The notes under the pieces: model-generated
What the model saw: the letters and a program-made list of their open reading frames with translations, nothing else
What the model was told of the DNA's origin: nothing
Databases searched by the model: none
Program-made: the position numbers and the translations under genes
DNA from: Rhodopirellula halodulae
GTDB taxonomy: Bacteria; Planctomycetota; Planctomycetia; Pirellulales; Pirellulaceae
Length of the DNA: 64,000 nucleotides
Assembly: GCF_020966775.1 (NCBI RefSeq)
Contig: NZ_JAJKFV010000002.1
Coordinates: 372,001-436,000, forward strand
Reading direction: 5' to 3'
Part shown: one piece after another, positions 9,356-16,605 of the stretch
Layout: every line of letters begins with the position of its first letter
Numbering within the stretch: position 1 is the stretch's first letter

Positions 9356-9875
9356 CGAGGGCGTCAATCATGCAGTCGATGGCTTTTTGAAGTTCTCCAC
9401 GGTGTTCCTCGGACCTGACAACGATCGTGAGTGTGATCGCGTCGAATTTTGAATCGCTCAGCAGCGGCGAGATGGCTCGACCGAAATCCGGGATCGTCAA
9501 AGGACCATATCCGGTAGCCAAGGTTGGGGACGCGACAGTCTGTGCACCTCGTTCGATGACCATTGCCAATGCGGTACGCAGCGTTTGCCCAACAAGATCG
9601 ATCGATGAGTCATAAAACGGATCGATCGCCACCGCGTGAAGGATGCACTGAAACGGCAAATTGCCGGCTCCGCTTTTGACGACAGTTCCGGCGGCAACGG
9701 CAGAGATTCCTAGAGACTTCAGGTAGCTGTGAAGTTCATCTTGAATCGTAGGCCCCGCGGATGAAAGGATGGCACCGTTGACTCCCCCCGAAAGATTCAA
9801 CCACGGGTTCGCCGTCGAGATCAAAACGTCAGCAGGACATTGCAGTACATCGCCTACTTTGATCTCAACTTGCAT
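9339..9875 (-). CDS. Macro-domain (ADP-ribose-binding) protein
   Basis: 178 residues from the ATG at 9875. It has the macro-domain ADP-ribose loop STANPWLNLSGGVNGAI and a second glycine-rich loop near SPTLATGYG. Macro domains bind or hydrolyse ADP-ribose, ADP-ribose-1''-phosphate or O-acetyl-ADP-ribose. A longer in-frame ORF to 10145 is rejected because the extra N-terminus is unlike the family. The neighbour kptA makes ADP-ribose-1''-2''-cyclic phosphate as by-product, so a salvage role is plausible but inferred. The last codons are formed by an inverted repeat. Confidence 0.85.
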   Translation of the reverse strand: MQVEIKVGDVLQCPADVLISTANPWLNLSGGVNGAILSSAGPTIQDELHSYLKSLGISAVAAGTVVKSGAGNLPFQCILHAVAIDPFYDSSIDLVGQTLRTALAMVIERGAQTVASPTLATGYGPLTIPDFGRAISPLLSDSKFDAITLTIVVRSEEHRGELQKAIDCMIDALGSGSC

Positions 9876-10032
9876 TGATCTAATCCCAACTGCTTCGATA
9901 ATTCCGAAAATAAAATCGAGCGAGCAGAAGCCTGAATCCGCCGATCGTCGCCGTGTTGTTCCTACCCGAAGACGTCTATCATAGGCGACGCCTGAATTCT
10001 TCTCGAAGTGAAATGCGCTCTCCTTAGTCAAT

Positions 10033-10652
10033 ATGGCAAAAAAACGCTCCCAACCAACGAAGCCTGCGAACGCCATTGCATCTCCGGACGGCAAGCCCGT
10101 CATCGCGTTTTCTACCACCGGCAAGCTTGAAAGATGGCTTAACAAACATCATGCCGAGCATGGCGGTGTTTGGATCCAGTTCTTCAAAAAGGACAGTGGC
10201 CACAAGAGCATCGCATATGCGGAGGCACTCGACGTGGCATTATGTTATGGCTGGATCGATGGCCCCGTGCGAAAAGGCATGAAGTCTCTTGGATTCACAA
10301 ATTCACGCCGCGCGGGAAACGAAGTGTTTGGTCTCAGGTCAATAAGAAGCATATTGAACGTCTCACTCGTGATGGACGCATGAAGCCTGCGGGCCATTCG
10401 GCGGTTGAGCTGGCAAAGGCGGATGGACGTTGGGACGCCGCCTATGCATCAAGTTCGACATTCAAAGAATCGGAGGCGTTTCTCGCTGCTTTGAAGAAGT
10501 CTAAGAAGGCAAGAGACTTCTACGCGACTCTTTCAAAATCCAGAAAGTATGCGTTCTACTATCGACTCCACAACGCAAAGAAACCCGAAACGAAAGCACG
10601 CAAGCTGGTCGAATTCATCGCTATGCTCGAACGCGGAGAGACGTTCGGGTGA
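10033..10652 (+). pseudogene. YdeI/OmpD-associated family protein, frameshifted
   Basis: The first frame (from ATG 10033) holds the N-terminal part through CYGWIDGPVRK. The second frame then continues the family exactly (SWIHKFTPRGK, KPAGHSAVE, KADGRWDAAY, FYYRLHNAKKPET) to a stop at 10650-10652. The switch occurs near 10272-10285, next to CGAAAAGG, and needs one missing base. The AAAA run could allow a -1 slip, but a simple 1-nt deletion or sequencing error is more likely. The restored protein would be about 206 residues, normal for the family. Confidence 0.8.
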
Positions 10653-10689
10653 ACACGAAAATCGATCCCAGACTTTTAGTCGAGGCGGC

Positions 10690-11244
10690 TTAATCGGAGA
10701 ACGTCAGGTAGGTTGGTGGCACGGCGTCGACGAGCCAGACGCCGTTGGCGGAGAGATAGAACTTGTGCCCGTCACGATGCATGGTGTCGGCGGCGATTCT
10801 CAAGATGATGGGCTTGCCTCGGCGCGAGCCGACTTTGGTCGCGGTTTCTTCATCGGGCGAAAGATGGACGTGGTGACGTGATCGCTTTTGCAGGCCGGTC
10901 GCTCGAATGCTGTCGAGGAAAGCCGCGACCGTTCCGTGGTAGAGAATCTCGGGAGGCGTCTTCTGTTCGAGATTGAGTTCGACACCGGAGACCGAGTGAC
11001 CCTGGCTGGCACGGATGCGCAATCCATCGTCGCTCAAGGCGAAACGCTTCTTGTCGTTCGTCGCAACCACGTCATGAAGCAGCTCGAGCGTGAGTGCCTT
11101 TCCGTGAGCGCCTGCTTGGGCAATCAATTCGTTGATGCAGAGCCAACCTTCAGGGTCTAGCTGTACACCAATCACCTCGGGACGATGGCGAAGGACCAAG
11201 CTAAGGAATTTGCTGGTGGAGACGAGTTTGTTATTTGATTTCAT
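10690..11244 (-). CDS. kptA: RNA 2'-phosphotransferase (Tpt1/KptA)
   Basis: The 184-residue length and motifs are typical: SKFLSLVLRHRPE at the N-terminus, the NAD-binding HGT, and HVHLSPDEETA with GKPIIL in the C-terminal ADP-ribosyltransferase-like lobe. KptA moves an internal 2'-phosphate from RNA ligation junctions to NAD+, releasing ADP-ribose-1''-2''-cyclic phosphate and nicotinamide. It lies just downstream of rsr on the same strand, but a terminator separates them, so it probably has its own promoter. With Ro60 and the nearby ADP-ribose enzymes it points to RNA repair; that link is inference. Confidence 0.92.
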   Translation of the reverse strand: MKSNNKLVSTSKFLSLVLRHRPEVIGVQLDPEGWLCINELIAQAGAHGKALTLELLHDVVATNDKKRFALSDDGLRIRASQGHSVSGVELNLEQKTPPEILYHGTVAAFLDSIRATGLQKRSRHHVHLSPDEETATKVGSRRGKPIILRIAADTMHRDGHKFYLSANGVWLVDAVPPTYLTFSD

Positions 11245-11261
11245 GACTCAAAGTGTACCGC

Positions 11262-11303
11262 AAACGAAAAAACGCCCGCGACAGAAATTCCGTCACGGGC
11301 GTT
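11262..11303 (-). terminator. Rho-independent terminator after rsr
   Basis: On the minus strand a 12-bp GC-rich stem (AACGCCCGTGAC pairing with GTCGCGGGCGTT, one mismatch) is followed by a T-rich run. It lies 20-60 bases past the rsr stop and before kptA. Confidence 0.88.
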
Positions 11304-11323
11304 TCGATATTCAGCCTTTCGTC

Positions 11324-12967
11324 CTACAGCTCAACGGCTTCGACCTCGCGGACGAAACGGGCTGAGTCGGACTCGAGGAAGCTGCTGACGACGTTGAAGA
11401 CGGCGTCGCTGAAGCCTCCGATGTTCAGGATGTCCTGGCGATCGGGTGCTTGCGTGTTGCCGTATGGGGCGATGTCGATGCAGACCAACTTCGGATCGGC
11501 GATGCCGTGTCCGCGCTGAGTCTTCTTGAACTTCTCCCATTCGGTCATGACGCCAGTCGAACCGCCTCGGCCGTACCCGTAGACACGTCCCGAGTTGATC
11601 CAGCTTTCGTTGTCGCTGACCAGGACGATTCCAGCAAACGCACGCTTTGCGTAACGCTTGTTGGCCTCGACCAACGGCAGCGACACATCCGTTCCGCCGC
11701 CACCGTACTTCGACAGCCGCGCCGACAGGCTTAGGATCGAATCGCTTGGATCGATCTTTGCCGAGTAGGCTTGCGTGTCGAACGGAATGACGACGCTGTC
11801 CGGGTTGCGACGCAGGATCGCTGCGGCGAACAACGCGGCGACGTCAACGCAACGCATCTTTGATGCGCGGCCCCGAGCTTGCCAACCTGTAACCGAGCAT
11901 CCCATCGATCCAGACGTGTCCAAACCGATGATCACCGGCGCCGGCAACTGCGGGATGTTTCCGCACGCAATCTCGGCCGCGTCATGCAACGCAGACTTGA
12001 TCTTGTGTGGAACCTCGTCCGCAGCGTTCAGGTACGCCGCCAAGAACTGGTACGGGAACTGACGTGAACGTCGAATCGCCTCCGGATCCGCGATGCGGCC
12101 GGCAACGTAATCGATCATTCCGTTGTCAGGCTTGTTACCGTTCTTGAAAACGTCGTGACGCAACAGCGTGTTCAGGTTCATGCGCAGAGCCTGCGGACCC
12201 ATCTGTCGAGCGATTGCCTTCCAGACGATCGGACCCTTGGCCGCGTCGGCCAGCAAGTCCCATCGGACCTGCAGGTCGCCGGCGATCTGCGCCTGAGCCT
12301 CTTCGGTCTCCGCAGCACGGAACGCCTTCAGCGACTGAACCTCGGCCGGCAAGTCAGCTTCCGTCGCCGGAGCCCACTTTTCGACTTCCTTAACGGTCAG
12401 CCAACCGAACAACGCTCGACGAGCGTCATCCTTCGGCGTCGGACGTGCCATTCGCAGGACGTCGCGCAGGCTCGGATCGTTACCGATCGAAGTCGACAGC
12501 AACTTGCCCGTCGATGCCTCGTTCAGCCAACGCTGGAACGCACGCTGAAGCGAAGACGACAGACCCTTGCGACCGAACTGGCCCGAGCGAACCATCTGGA
12601 ACACCGTGCGCAGAACGCGACCGTTGTCAGCGACTCGGTCAAAGACCTTGTGCATCAACGCCGTGTCGCGAGTCGACAGGGTGACCAGCAATGCTGCCGG
12701 CATGTCCTTCATGTAAGCACGCTCACGTGAATAGACCGCCAGCTTCGCCAGGAACTCGTTGTCGTCGACTTCGTCGATCAGCTTTCGCAGTTGGTCAAGC
12801 TGATCCGAAGCCGTCGCGTAGAAAACGTTTCCGAACGTACCGGTAGCCGCAAGCTGCGCGAGCGCATGCTTGGCCGGAAACTTGTACGCCGGACCGCCAG
12901 CTTCGTTGACAGCCAGTGCTCGTGGTAGAACGCTCGTGATGCTCGAAAACAAAGACTTATTTGCCAT
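11324..12967 (-). CDS. rsr: Ro60/TROVE-domain RNA-binding protein (Rsr)
   Basis: 547 residues. The first about 340 form the helical-repeat TROVE ring. The C-terminal von Willebrand A domain opens at residue 346 with [11 protein letters not shown], giving the MIDAS residues D350, S352 and S354. Ro60 orthologs bind Y RNAs on the ring's outer face and misfolded RNA in its hole; in Deinococcus the Y RNA tethers Ro60 to PNPase. AGGAGG precedes the ATG. Ten Y-RNA-like genes lie directly upstream on the same strand, reading toward rsr. A strong terminator follows the gene. Confidence 0.95.
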   Translation of the reverse strand: MANKSLFSSITSVLPRALAVNEAGGPAYKFPAKHALAQLAATGTFGNVFYATASDQLDQLRKLIDEVDDNEFLAKLAVYSRERAYMKDMPAALLVTLSTRDTALMHKVFDRVADNGRVLRTVFQMVRSGQFGRKGLSSSLQRAFQRWLNEASTGKLLSTSIGNDPSLRDVLRMARPTPKDDARRALFGWLTVKEVEKWAPATEADLPAEVQSLKAFRAAETEEAQAQIAGDLQVRWDLLADAAKGPIVWKAIARQMGPQALRMNLNTLLRHDVFKNGNKPDNGMIDYVAGRIADPEAIRRSRQFPYQFLAAYLNAADEVPHKIKSALHDAAEIACGNIPQLPAPVIIGLDTSGSMGCSVTGWQARGRASKMRCVDVAALFAAAILRRNPDSVVIPFDTQAYSAKIDPSDSILSLSARLSKYGGGGTDVSLPLVEANKRYAKRAFAGIVLVSDNESWINSGRVYGYGRGGSTGVMTEWEKFKKTQRGHGIADPKLVCIDIAPYGNTQAPDRQDILNIGGFSDAVFNVVSSFLESDSARFVREVEAVEL

Positions 12968-12985
12968 TACAGCCTCCTACGTATC

Positions 12986-13002
12986 GCAGGTGACGCACCT
13001 GC
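12986..13002 (-). promoter_or_regulatory. Palindrome in the rsr leader
   Basis: A perfect 7-bp inverted repeat with a 3-nt centre (GCAGGTG, CGT, CACCTGC) lies immediately upstream of the rsr ribosome-binding site. It could be an operator or an RNA hairpin limiting translation. There is no direct evidence of function. Confidence 0.4.
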
Positions 13003-13047
13003 TTGGACAGTCGCAACCGGAAGTCCCGTTCGCGACGAAGTTAAAGG

Positions 13048-13181
13048 TCCCGACGAAGTATGGTTCAGAGGTGGCTCCCAATGAGCCGCAGCGCCGTGTT
13101 GTTTCCAGCCGTAGGTTTCGGCTGACGAAAGAGGCGCCGGAGGGAATCGAACTCTCATGTACTCCGTTCCGACAGTCGGGA
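13048..13181 (-). ncRNA. Y-RNA-like gene, unit A
   Basis: The 5' and 3' ends pair (TCCCGAC with GTCGGGA). The 5' core reads GACTGTCGGAACGGAGTACA and the 3' core ACTTCGTC. Between them come a T-arm with the TTCGATT loop (one stem mismatch), a closed acceptor stem (GCGCC/GGCGC) with an extra hairpin, and a D-like arm (GGCTC/GAGCC). Order T-arm, acceptor loop, D-arm is a circularly permuted tRNA. It is the unit nearest rsr. Confidence 0.75.
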
Positions 13182-13250
13182 TGACTGTTCAGGGATAAGA
13201 GCCAGCTGTCCATCAAAGACAACTGAACGCCTATCCCACGATTTGTTTCA

Positions 13251-13404
13251 AACACTCGACGAGGTGTTGGTGCAGAGTTCTTCCCTGCGACAGACGCACG
13301 CGTATGACACAGGGTCCGGCCCCGCATCAAGTTTCTTGCGAAGGGGGCCGGCCGGGAGTCGAACCTGGGTAGCCATGTACTCCACTCCGGCAGTCGAATG
13401 TGTT
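13251..13404 (-). ncRNA. Y-RNA-like gene, unit B
   Basis: Ends pair as AACAC/GTGTT plus TCGAC/GTCGA with a 2-nt bulge. The conserved 5' core GACTGCCGGAGTGGAGTACA and 3' core ACCTCGTC are present. The inner domain has a TTCGACT T-loop and a perfect 8-bp closed acceptor stem (CCGGCCCC/GGGGCCGG). The D-arm is replaced by a longer arm (CCCTG/CAGGG). Confidence 0.75.
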
Positions 13405-13442
13405 CGGTTATTGGTTGTGATGCAGCTTTGGAAAACAAAACG

Positions 13443-13584
13443 CGATCGACGAAGTTGTGACCAGAGGATTTACGGTGCTCTACCACTGAGCTACGGCCCT
13501 GCTTGGATAAACAGTTGGGCCGGTGGGACTCGAACCCACGACACCCGGCTCCTGAAGCATGTACTCCGAATCGGCAGTCGATCG
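13443..13584 (-). ncRNA. Y-RNA-like gene, unit C
   Basis: Closing helix CGATCGAC/GTCGATCG (8 bp). 5' core GACTGCCGATTCGGAGTACA, 3' core ACTTCGTC. Textbook permuted tRNA module: T-arm GTGGG-TTCGAGT-CCCAC, acceptor CGGCCC/GGGCCG closed by a 17-nt loop, then a normal D-arm (GCTCAGTGGTAGAGC). The 5' end lies next to the gene broken by the IS3 element. Confidence 0.82.
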
Positions 13585-13692
13585 TGTGCGCTTGTTACTT
13601 CCGTTTCTTCTTCAAATTCTTCCGCAATCGCTTCCACACCTTGCGGCCAGTGTGAGGTGGCCTGGTTTTTGGGGGCCATGCGTCCTCTTATT

Positions 13693-14598
13693 TCAGCAGG
13701 GGACGGTTGTCTCGAATCGGCTTGGCGACAGATAGCCAAGCGAGGAGTGAAGTCGCGATGTGTTGTAGTAATCGATGAACCCAGTGAGTTCTTTTAACGC
13801 GTCGCGGTAGCTTTCGTATTCGGTCATCTGCAGCTCCGTCTTGATCGTTCCGAAACAAGATTCAATAAACGCATTGTCGTAGCAGTCGCCAGCACGGCTC
13901 ATGCTTTGACGCATTGAGCTACGTTTGATAATTGCCCGATAGTTCTTGCTTGCGTATTGGCCGCCGCGATCGGTGTGGTGAATCAGACCGCAACGTGGTT
14001 GCCGACTGCGGATCGCTTTTTGAAGTGTCTCGACGACCAAGCGTTCGGTCATATCCACCGCCAAAGACCAACCGATGATCCGCCGAGAGAAGCGATCCAT
14101 TAGCGTCGACATGTAAGCAAATCCGTCTCGAACGATCGGTACGTAGGTGATGTCGCCAACCCACAGTTCGTTGATGCCAGAGGGTTCCGGTTGATCAAGC
14201 AGCAAGTTCTCGTTGTAGCCTAGAGTGTGCCTACTTTCGGTGGTTCGCGGCTTGAAAGACTTCGGTTGAATTGCCGAAAGTCCCGCGATTCGCAGCAGTT
14301 TGGCAGCTCTTTGGCGTCCGATCGCAAACCCTTGCTGCTTCATGTCCGCAGCAATACGTCGGGCACCGTAGCGTCTTCGGTGTCGATGAAATGTCGAAAT
14401 CACCATTGGCAGGACATCCATGTCGCTCTGCTCTCTTTGGCTTGAAGGTTCATTTTGGAATCGCTGAAAGGCCGACCGTGAGAAGCCAAATATTTCACTG
14501 ACTTCACGCTCCGAGGCAATCCTATCGTTGACGATGCTGGTCGCGGCGCTGTAGAGCTGACTTACTCGTCGCGGCCGAAAATGATCAAAGCTTTTTTT
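13693..14598 (-). CDS. IS3-family transposase OrfB (integrase core), made by frameshifting
   Basis: An rve-type DDE core: VGDITYVP (first Asp), HHTDRGGQYAS (second Asp) and GDCYDNAFIESCFGTIKTEL (Glu). An HTH_21-like region (RRRYGARRIAADM) precedes it. The frame stays open upstream to the A-run at 14592-14598 inside orfA, so the protein is expected as an OrfAB fusion; an internal ATG at 14421 could also give a shorter OrfB. No damage is visible. Confidence 0.88.
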   Translation of the reverse strand, partial: KKSFDHFRPRRVSQLYSAATSIVNDRIASEREVSEIFGFSRSAFQRFQNEPSSQREQSDMDVLPMVISTFHRHRRRYGARRIAADMKQQGFAIGRQRAAKLLRIAGLSAIQPKSFKPRTTESRHTLGYNENLLLDQPEPSGINELWVGDITYVPIVRDGFAYMSTLMDRFSRRIIGWSLAVDMTERLVVETLQKAIRSRQPRCGLIHHTDRGGQYASKNYRAIIKRSSMRQSMSRAGDCYDNAFIESCFGTIKTELQMTEYESYRDALKELTGFIDYYNTSRLHSSLGYLSPSRFETTVPC

Positions 14599-14861
14599 AA
14601 AACATCCCGTTCCCGCTGGACGCGTCGAAGCTCGGCTTCAAGCTCTGCGACACGGCTGTCGAGTACTTCACCAACCGGCCCGGCCGACTCGACTTGCTGC
14701 TTCTTCCAACGATAGAGCAGGTTGGTTCCCGAGATCCCCAGCCGCTGAACAATCGAGGCTGCCGAGTGTCCATCGAGCAACATGGCGACAGCATCGCGTT
14801 TAAATTCATCGGTATAGGTGCGTCGCTCGGGCGTCGCTGAGGGTCGGGTCTTCCGTGGCAT
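14562..14861 (-). CDS. IS3-family transposase OrfA
   Basis: 99 residues with an N-terminal helix-turn-helix (YTDEFKRDAVAMLLDG, then SAASIVQRLGISGTNLLYRW) and a C-terminal leucine-zipper-like coiled coil (VAELEAELRRVQRERDVLKK), as in OrfA proteins that bind the IS ends. A slippery A-run near its 3' end allows shift into orfB. Confidence 0.9.
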   Translation of the reverse strand: MPRKTRPSATPERRTYTDEFKRDAVAMLLDGHSAASIVQRLGISGTNLLYRWKKQQVESAGPVGEVLDSRVAELEAELRRVQRERDVLKKALIIFGRDE

Positions 14862-15379
14862 CGTAGGCTCCTTAAGTTCCTTTCAGTTTAAGGACTCGCA
14901 TGGCCCCCAAAACCCAGGCCACCTCAGTGTCTCGGTCGAGCCGGACAAGCTGGTGTTTGCGGATGTCGAAGATCGCGGTACCGCCTCTCGCTTGCTCGGT
15001 GTAAACGAACGGCAAGCAGACGGCGATGACTTTGCTGGGCTGGCCAGCGTCACGAGCTTTGTAGACCGATCGAACCGGTTCGTCCGCCGCGAGCGTGCTG
15101 CTCGTGCAGCACCACAGGAACGATGGTAGTTCGTAGATCTCGGTCAAAGCGGTAACGTAGTCTCCTGGCTTGATGTCTTCTCCAGCGACGCGTGCTGCCA
15201 CGTTCGTCGCGAAGTTGGTGTCGGTTGTGGTATCCATGATTCATTTCGCTTGATGAAAGTAAATTTGAATGTGCAGATCGTCTTCGCTCGGCGTCCGATT
15301 ACTCGGCGCCGGATTTCGTAATGGCGAAGAAGTGAAATTGCACACGCATGGTTACTCTCACGAGCAAATGAAAATGAAA

Positions 15380-15511
15380 ACGGCTGACGAAGTAATGTGT
15401 CAGAGATAAGCTCTCCCAATTGAGCTACGGCTCGGCTTGGCCAAACCGACGGGACTCGAACCCGCATCCTTCGATTAACAGTCGATGTACTCCAACTCGG
15501 CAGTCAGTCGT
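15380..15511 (-). ncRNA. Y-RNA-like gene, unit D
   Basis: Closing helix ACGACTGAC/GTCAGCCGT (8 of 9 pairs). 5' core GACTGCCGAGTTGGAGTACA, 3' core ACTTCGTC. It keeps a short hairpin TCGA-CTGTTAA-TCGA that looks like an Asn anticodon arm (GTT), then a T-arm (GCGGG-TTCGAGT-CCCGT), a 5-bp closed acceptor and a perfect D-arm (GCTCAATTGGGAGAGC). Confidence 0.78.
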
Positions 15512-15560
15512 GTCTTGTTTGAGCTAGCCACATTGGGCCTTCGCTCATGGACTTGCAAAA

Positions 15561-15693
15561 ACGATCAACGAAGTTATCGATCAGACAATTCGATGCTCTA
15601 CCCACTGAGCTACAAAGCGAGCCAAAGGTTCGCTTTGGCGGGATTCGAACCCGCGACCGTCGCGTGATGTAGTCCGACCTGGCAGTCAATCGT
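15561..15693 (-). ncRNA. Y-RNA-like gene, unit E
   Basis: Closing helix ACGATTGAC/GTTGATCGT (9 bp, two G-U). 5' core GACTGCCAGGTCGGACTACA, 3' core ACTTCGTT. Clearest permuted tRNA of the set: T-arm GCGGG-TTCGAAT-CCCGC, an 8-bp acceptor CAAAGCGA/TCGCTTTG closed by a 9-nt loop, D-arm GCTCAGTGGGTAGAGC. Confidence 0.85.
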
Positions 15694-15701
15694 GTATGGG
15701 T

Positions 15702-15831
15702 GGCGACGAAGTTCTGGCAAGAGAATTCTTTACTGAGCTACTGGCAAACTCTCGTTCGCCGGCGGGGCTCGAACCCGCGACCTCGCTGTTTCCAGCGCGC
15801 TCTCACCATGTACTCCGAACCGGCAGTCGCC
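15702..15831 (-). ncRNA. Y-RNA-like gene, unit F
   Basis: Closing helix GGCGAC/GTCGCC. 5' core GACTGCCGGTTCGGAGTACA, 3' core ACTTCGTC. Contains a CGCTG-GAAA-CAGCG hairpin, a perfect T-arm (GCGGG-TTCGAGC-CCCGC) and an acceptor stem GGCGAAC/GTTTGCC capped by the GNRA tetraloop GAGA. The D-arm keeps AGCTCAGT but its 3' strand has decayed. Confidence 0.8.
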
Positions 15832-15853
15832 GTGTGTTGTTAAGTTTCAAAAG

Positions 15854-15994
15854 CAACCGACGAGGTGTTGACCAGAGGCTTTTTTCCGCGTGTCTTCCAA
15901 TTGCACCACTGCGATCGTGGATCGCAGACGGGACTCGAACCCGCAAGGTCTTTCGACCACAGAACCCTATGTACTCCGAATCGGCAGTCAGTTG
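15854..15994 (-). ncRNA. Y-RNA-like gene, unit G
   Basis: Closing helix CAACTGAC/GTCGGTTG (one G-U). 5' core GACTGCCGATTCGGAGTACA, 3' core ACCTCGTC. Has a GGTC-GAAA-GACC hairpin, T-arm GCGGG-TTCGAGT-CCCGT and a perfect 8-bp acceptor CTGCGATC/GATCGCAG with only a 3-nt loop. The D-arm resembles those of tRNA-Gly/His. Confidence 0.82.
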
Positions 15995-16003
15995 TGTAGG
16001 GTT

Positions 16004-16125
16004 GGCGACGAGGTATTGGTCAGATCACAAACGTGTGGGAATCGAACCCACCAACGACGCGAACGTCGTTGCCAGACTCACTGGACGGCACATTGGTTAG
16101 CATGTATTCCGAACCGGCAGTCGCC
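16004..16125 (-). ncRNA. Y-RNA-like gene, unit H (T-arm only)
   Basis: Closing helix GGCGAC/GTCGCC. 5' core GACTGCCGGTTCGGAATACA, 3' core ACCTCGTC. The inner part has a long UUCG-capped hairpin (CAACGACG-TTCG-CGTCGTTG) and a perfect T-arm (GTGGG-TTCGATT-CCCAC). I do not find a paired acceptor or normal D-arm, so the tRNA mimicry is partial. Confidence 0.72.
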
Positions 16126-16134
16126 GTGTTTTAC

Positions 16135-16301
16135 GCTTGAACGAAGTGGTTGTTGAGTCGTTTAAGAGCGTCCGTTTTCGGCTTTCGCCGATCGTTGACT
16201 GGCACCTTTGTCTGCGAGAGACTCCGGTGACGTTCACTAGCCGGTCGCCCGACATCGCTACCTTAGGCTCCTCATATGTAGACCCAAACGGCAGTTCAAG
16301 C
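16135..16301 (-). ncRNA. Y-RNA-like gene, unit I (no tRNA-like domain)
   Basis: Closing helix GCTTGAAC/GTTCAAGC is perfect over 8 bp. The 5' core is divergent (AACTGCCGTTTGGGTCTACA) and the 3' core is ACTTCGTT; the first core base changed from G to A with matching change on the other strand. No TTCGA T-loop is present. It may be a structural Y RNA without tRNA mimicry. Confidence 0.6.
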
Positions 16302-16314
16302 AGTGTTGGTTTGC

Positions 16315-16387
16315 GACGGATCGACGAGGTAACAGCTCAGATGGTTCACATTAGCAATATGTAATCCAAGCCTGCAGTCGATTCGTC
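16315..16387 (-). ncRNA. Y-RNA-like gene, unit J (short)
   Basis: Closing helix GACGAATCGAC/GTCGATCCGTC (10 of 11 pairs). 5' core GACTGCAGGCTTGGATTACA, 3' core ACCTCGTC. About 73 nt long, with no room for a tRNA-like domain. It is the first unit in transcription order and lies next to tRNA-Cys. Confidence 0.6.
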
Positions 16388-16389
16388 AG

Positions 16390-16460
16390 AAACGCTGGTG
16401 GGAGTCGAACCCACTTCGACCGGGTTGCAGCCGGTTGCCTGGCCATCTGGCTCCAGCGTT
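16390..16460 (-). tRNA. tRNA-Cys (GCA)
   Basis: Acceptor AACGCTG/CAGCGTT is perfect. Anticodon arm ACCGG-CTGCAAC-CCGGT gives GCA. T-arm GTGGG-TTCGACT-CCCAC; discriminator U as expected for Cys. CCA is not encoded. It lies just upstream of the Y-RNA array on the same strand, apart from the main tRNA array. Confidence 0.92.
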
Positions 16461-16605
16461 TTGTTGATGACTAAGACTCTCTGTAATTTATTTGGTTCGC
16501 AGCAGCCAGCAAAAAGCTGCACAACTTCGAGTTCCCAAAAAACTCCTGCTCGCTAAAATGCAGGATGCAAAAAAGTTAGCAATCCCGTGCAGCTGAACAG
16601 ACTCC

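Larger units (their letters stand above)
13653..14926 (-). mobile_element. IS3-family insertion sequence (1274 bp)
   Basis: Ends are 30-bp inverted repeats starting TGAGGTGGCCTGG, with a single mismatch. They are flanked by a GTG duplication (13650-13652 and 14927-14929). The element carries orfA and orfB linked by a run of A residues suited to -1 frameshifting, as usual for IS3. Confidence 0.93.
13595..15237 (-). pseudogene. Small conserved-type protein gene inside the Y-RNA array, split by IS3
   Basis: Coding starts at ATG 15237 and runs to the GTG target duplication (14927-14929), then resumes at 13649 and ends at TAA 13595-13597. Removing the element and one GTG gives an exact frame of 121 residues. 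The N-terminal about 100 residues are acidic to neutral (KPGDYVTALTEIYELPSFL is a recognisable stretch); the last 17 are very basic (GRKVWKRLRKNLKKKRK). I do not recognise a family. Its position between Y-RNA units C and D suggests a role with these RNAs, and the basic tail could contact RNA; both are inference. Confidence 0.75.

Noticed and set aside
13240-16130. tRNA genes with introns in the anticodon loop (D-half upstream, T-half downstream)
   Set aside because: Acceptor halves pair within each permuted unit (for example CAAAGCGA/TCGCTTTG), not between neighbours. No group I core was seen.
13130-16400. Repeats around GTACTCCGAATCGGCAGTCG taken as a CRISPR array
   Set aside because: Spacing is 70-170 bases, the intervals contain tRNA-like arms and paired ends, and copies vary with compensating changes. 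This fits structured RNA genes.
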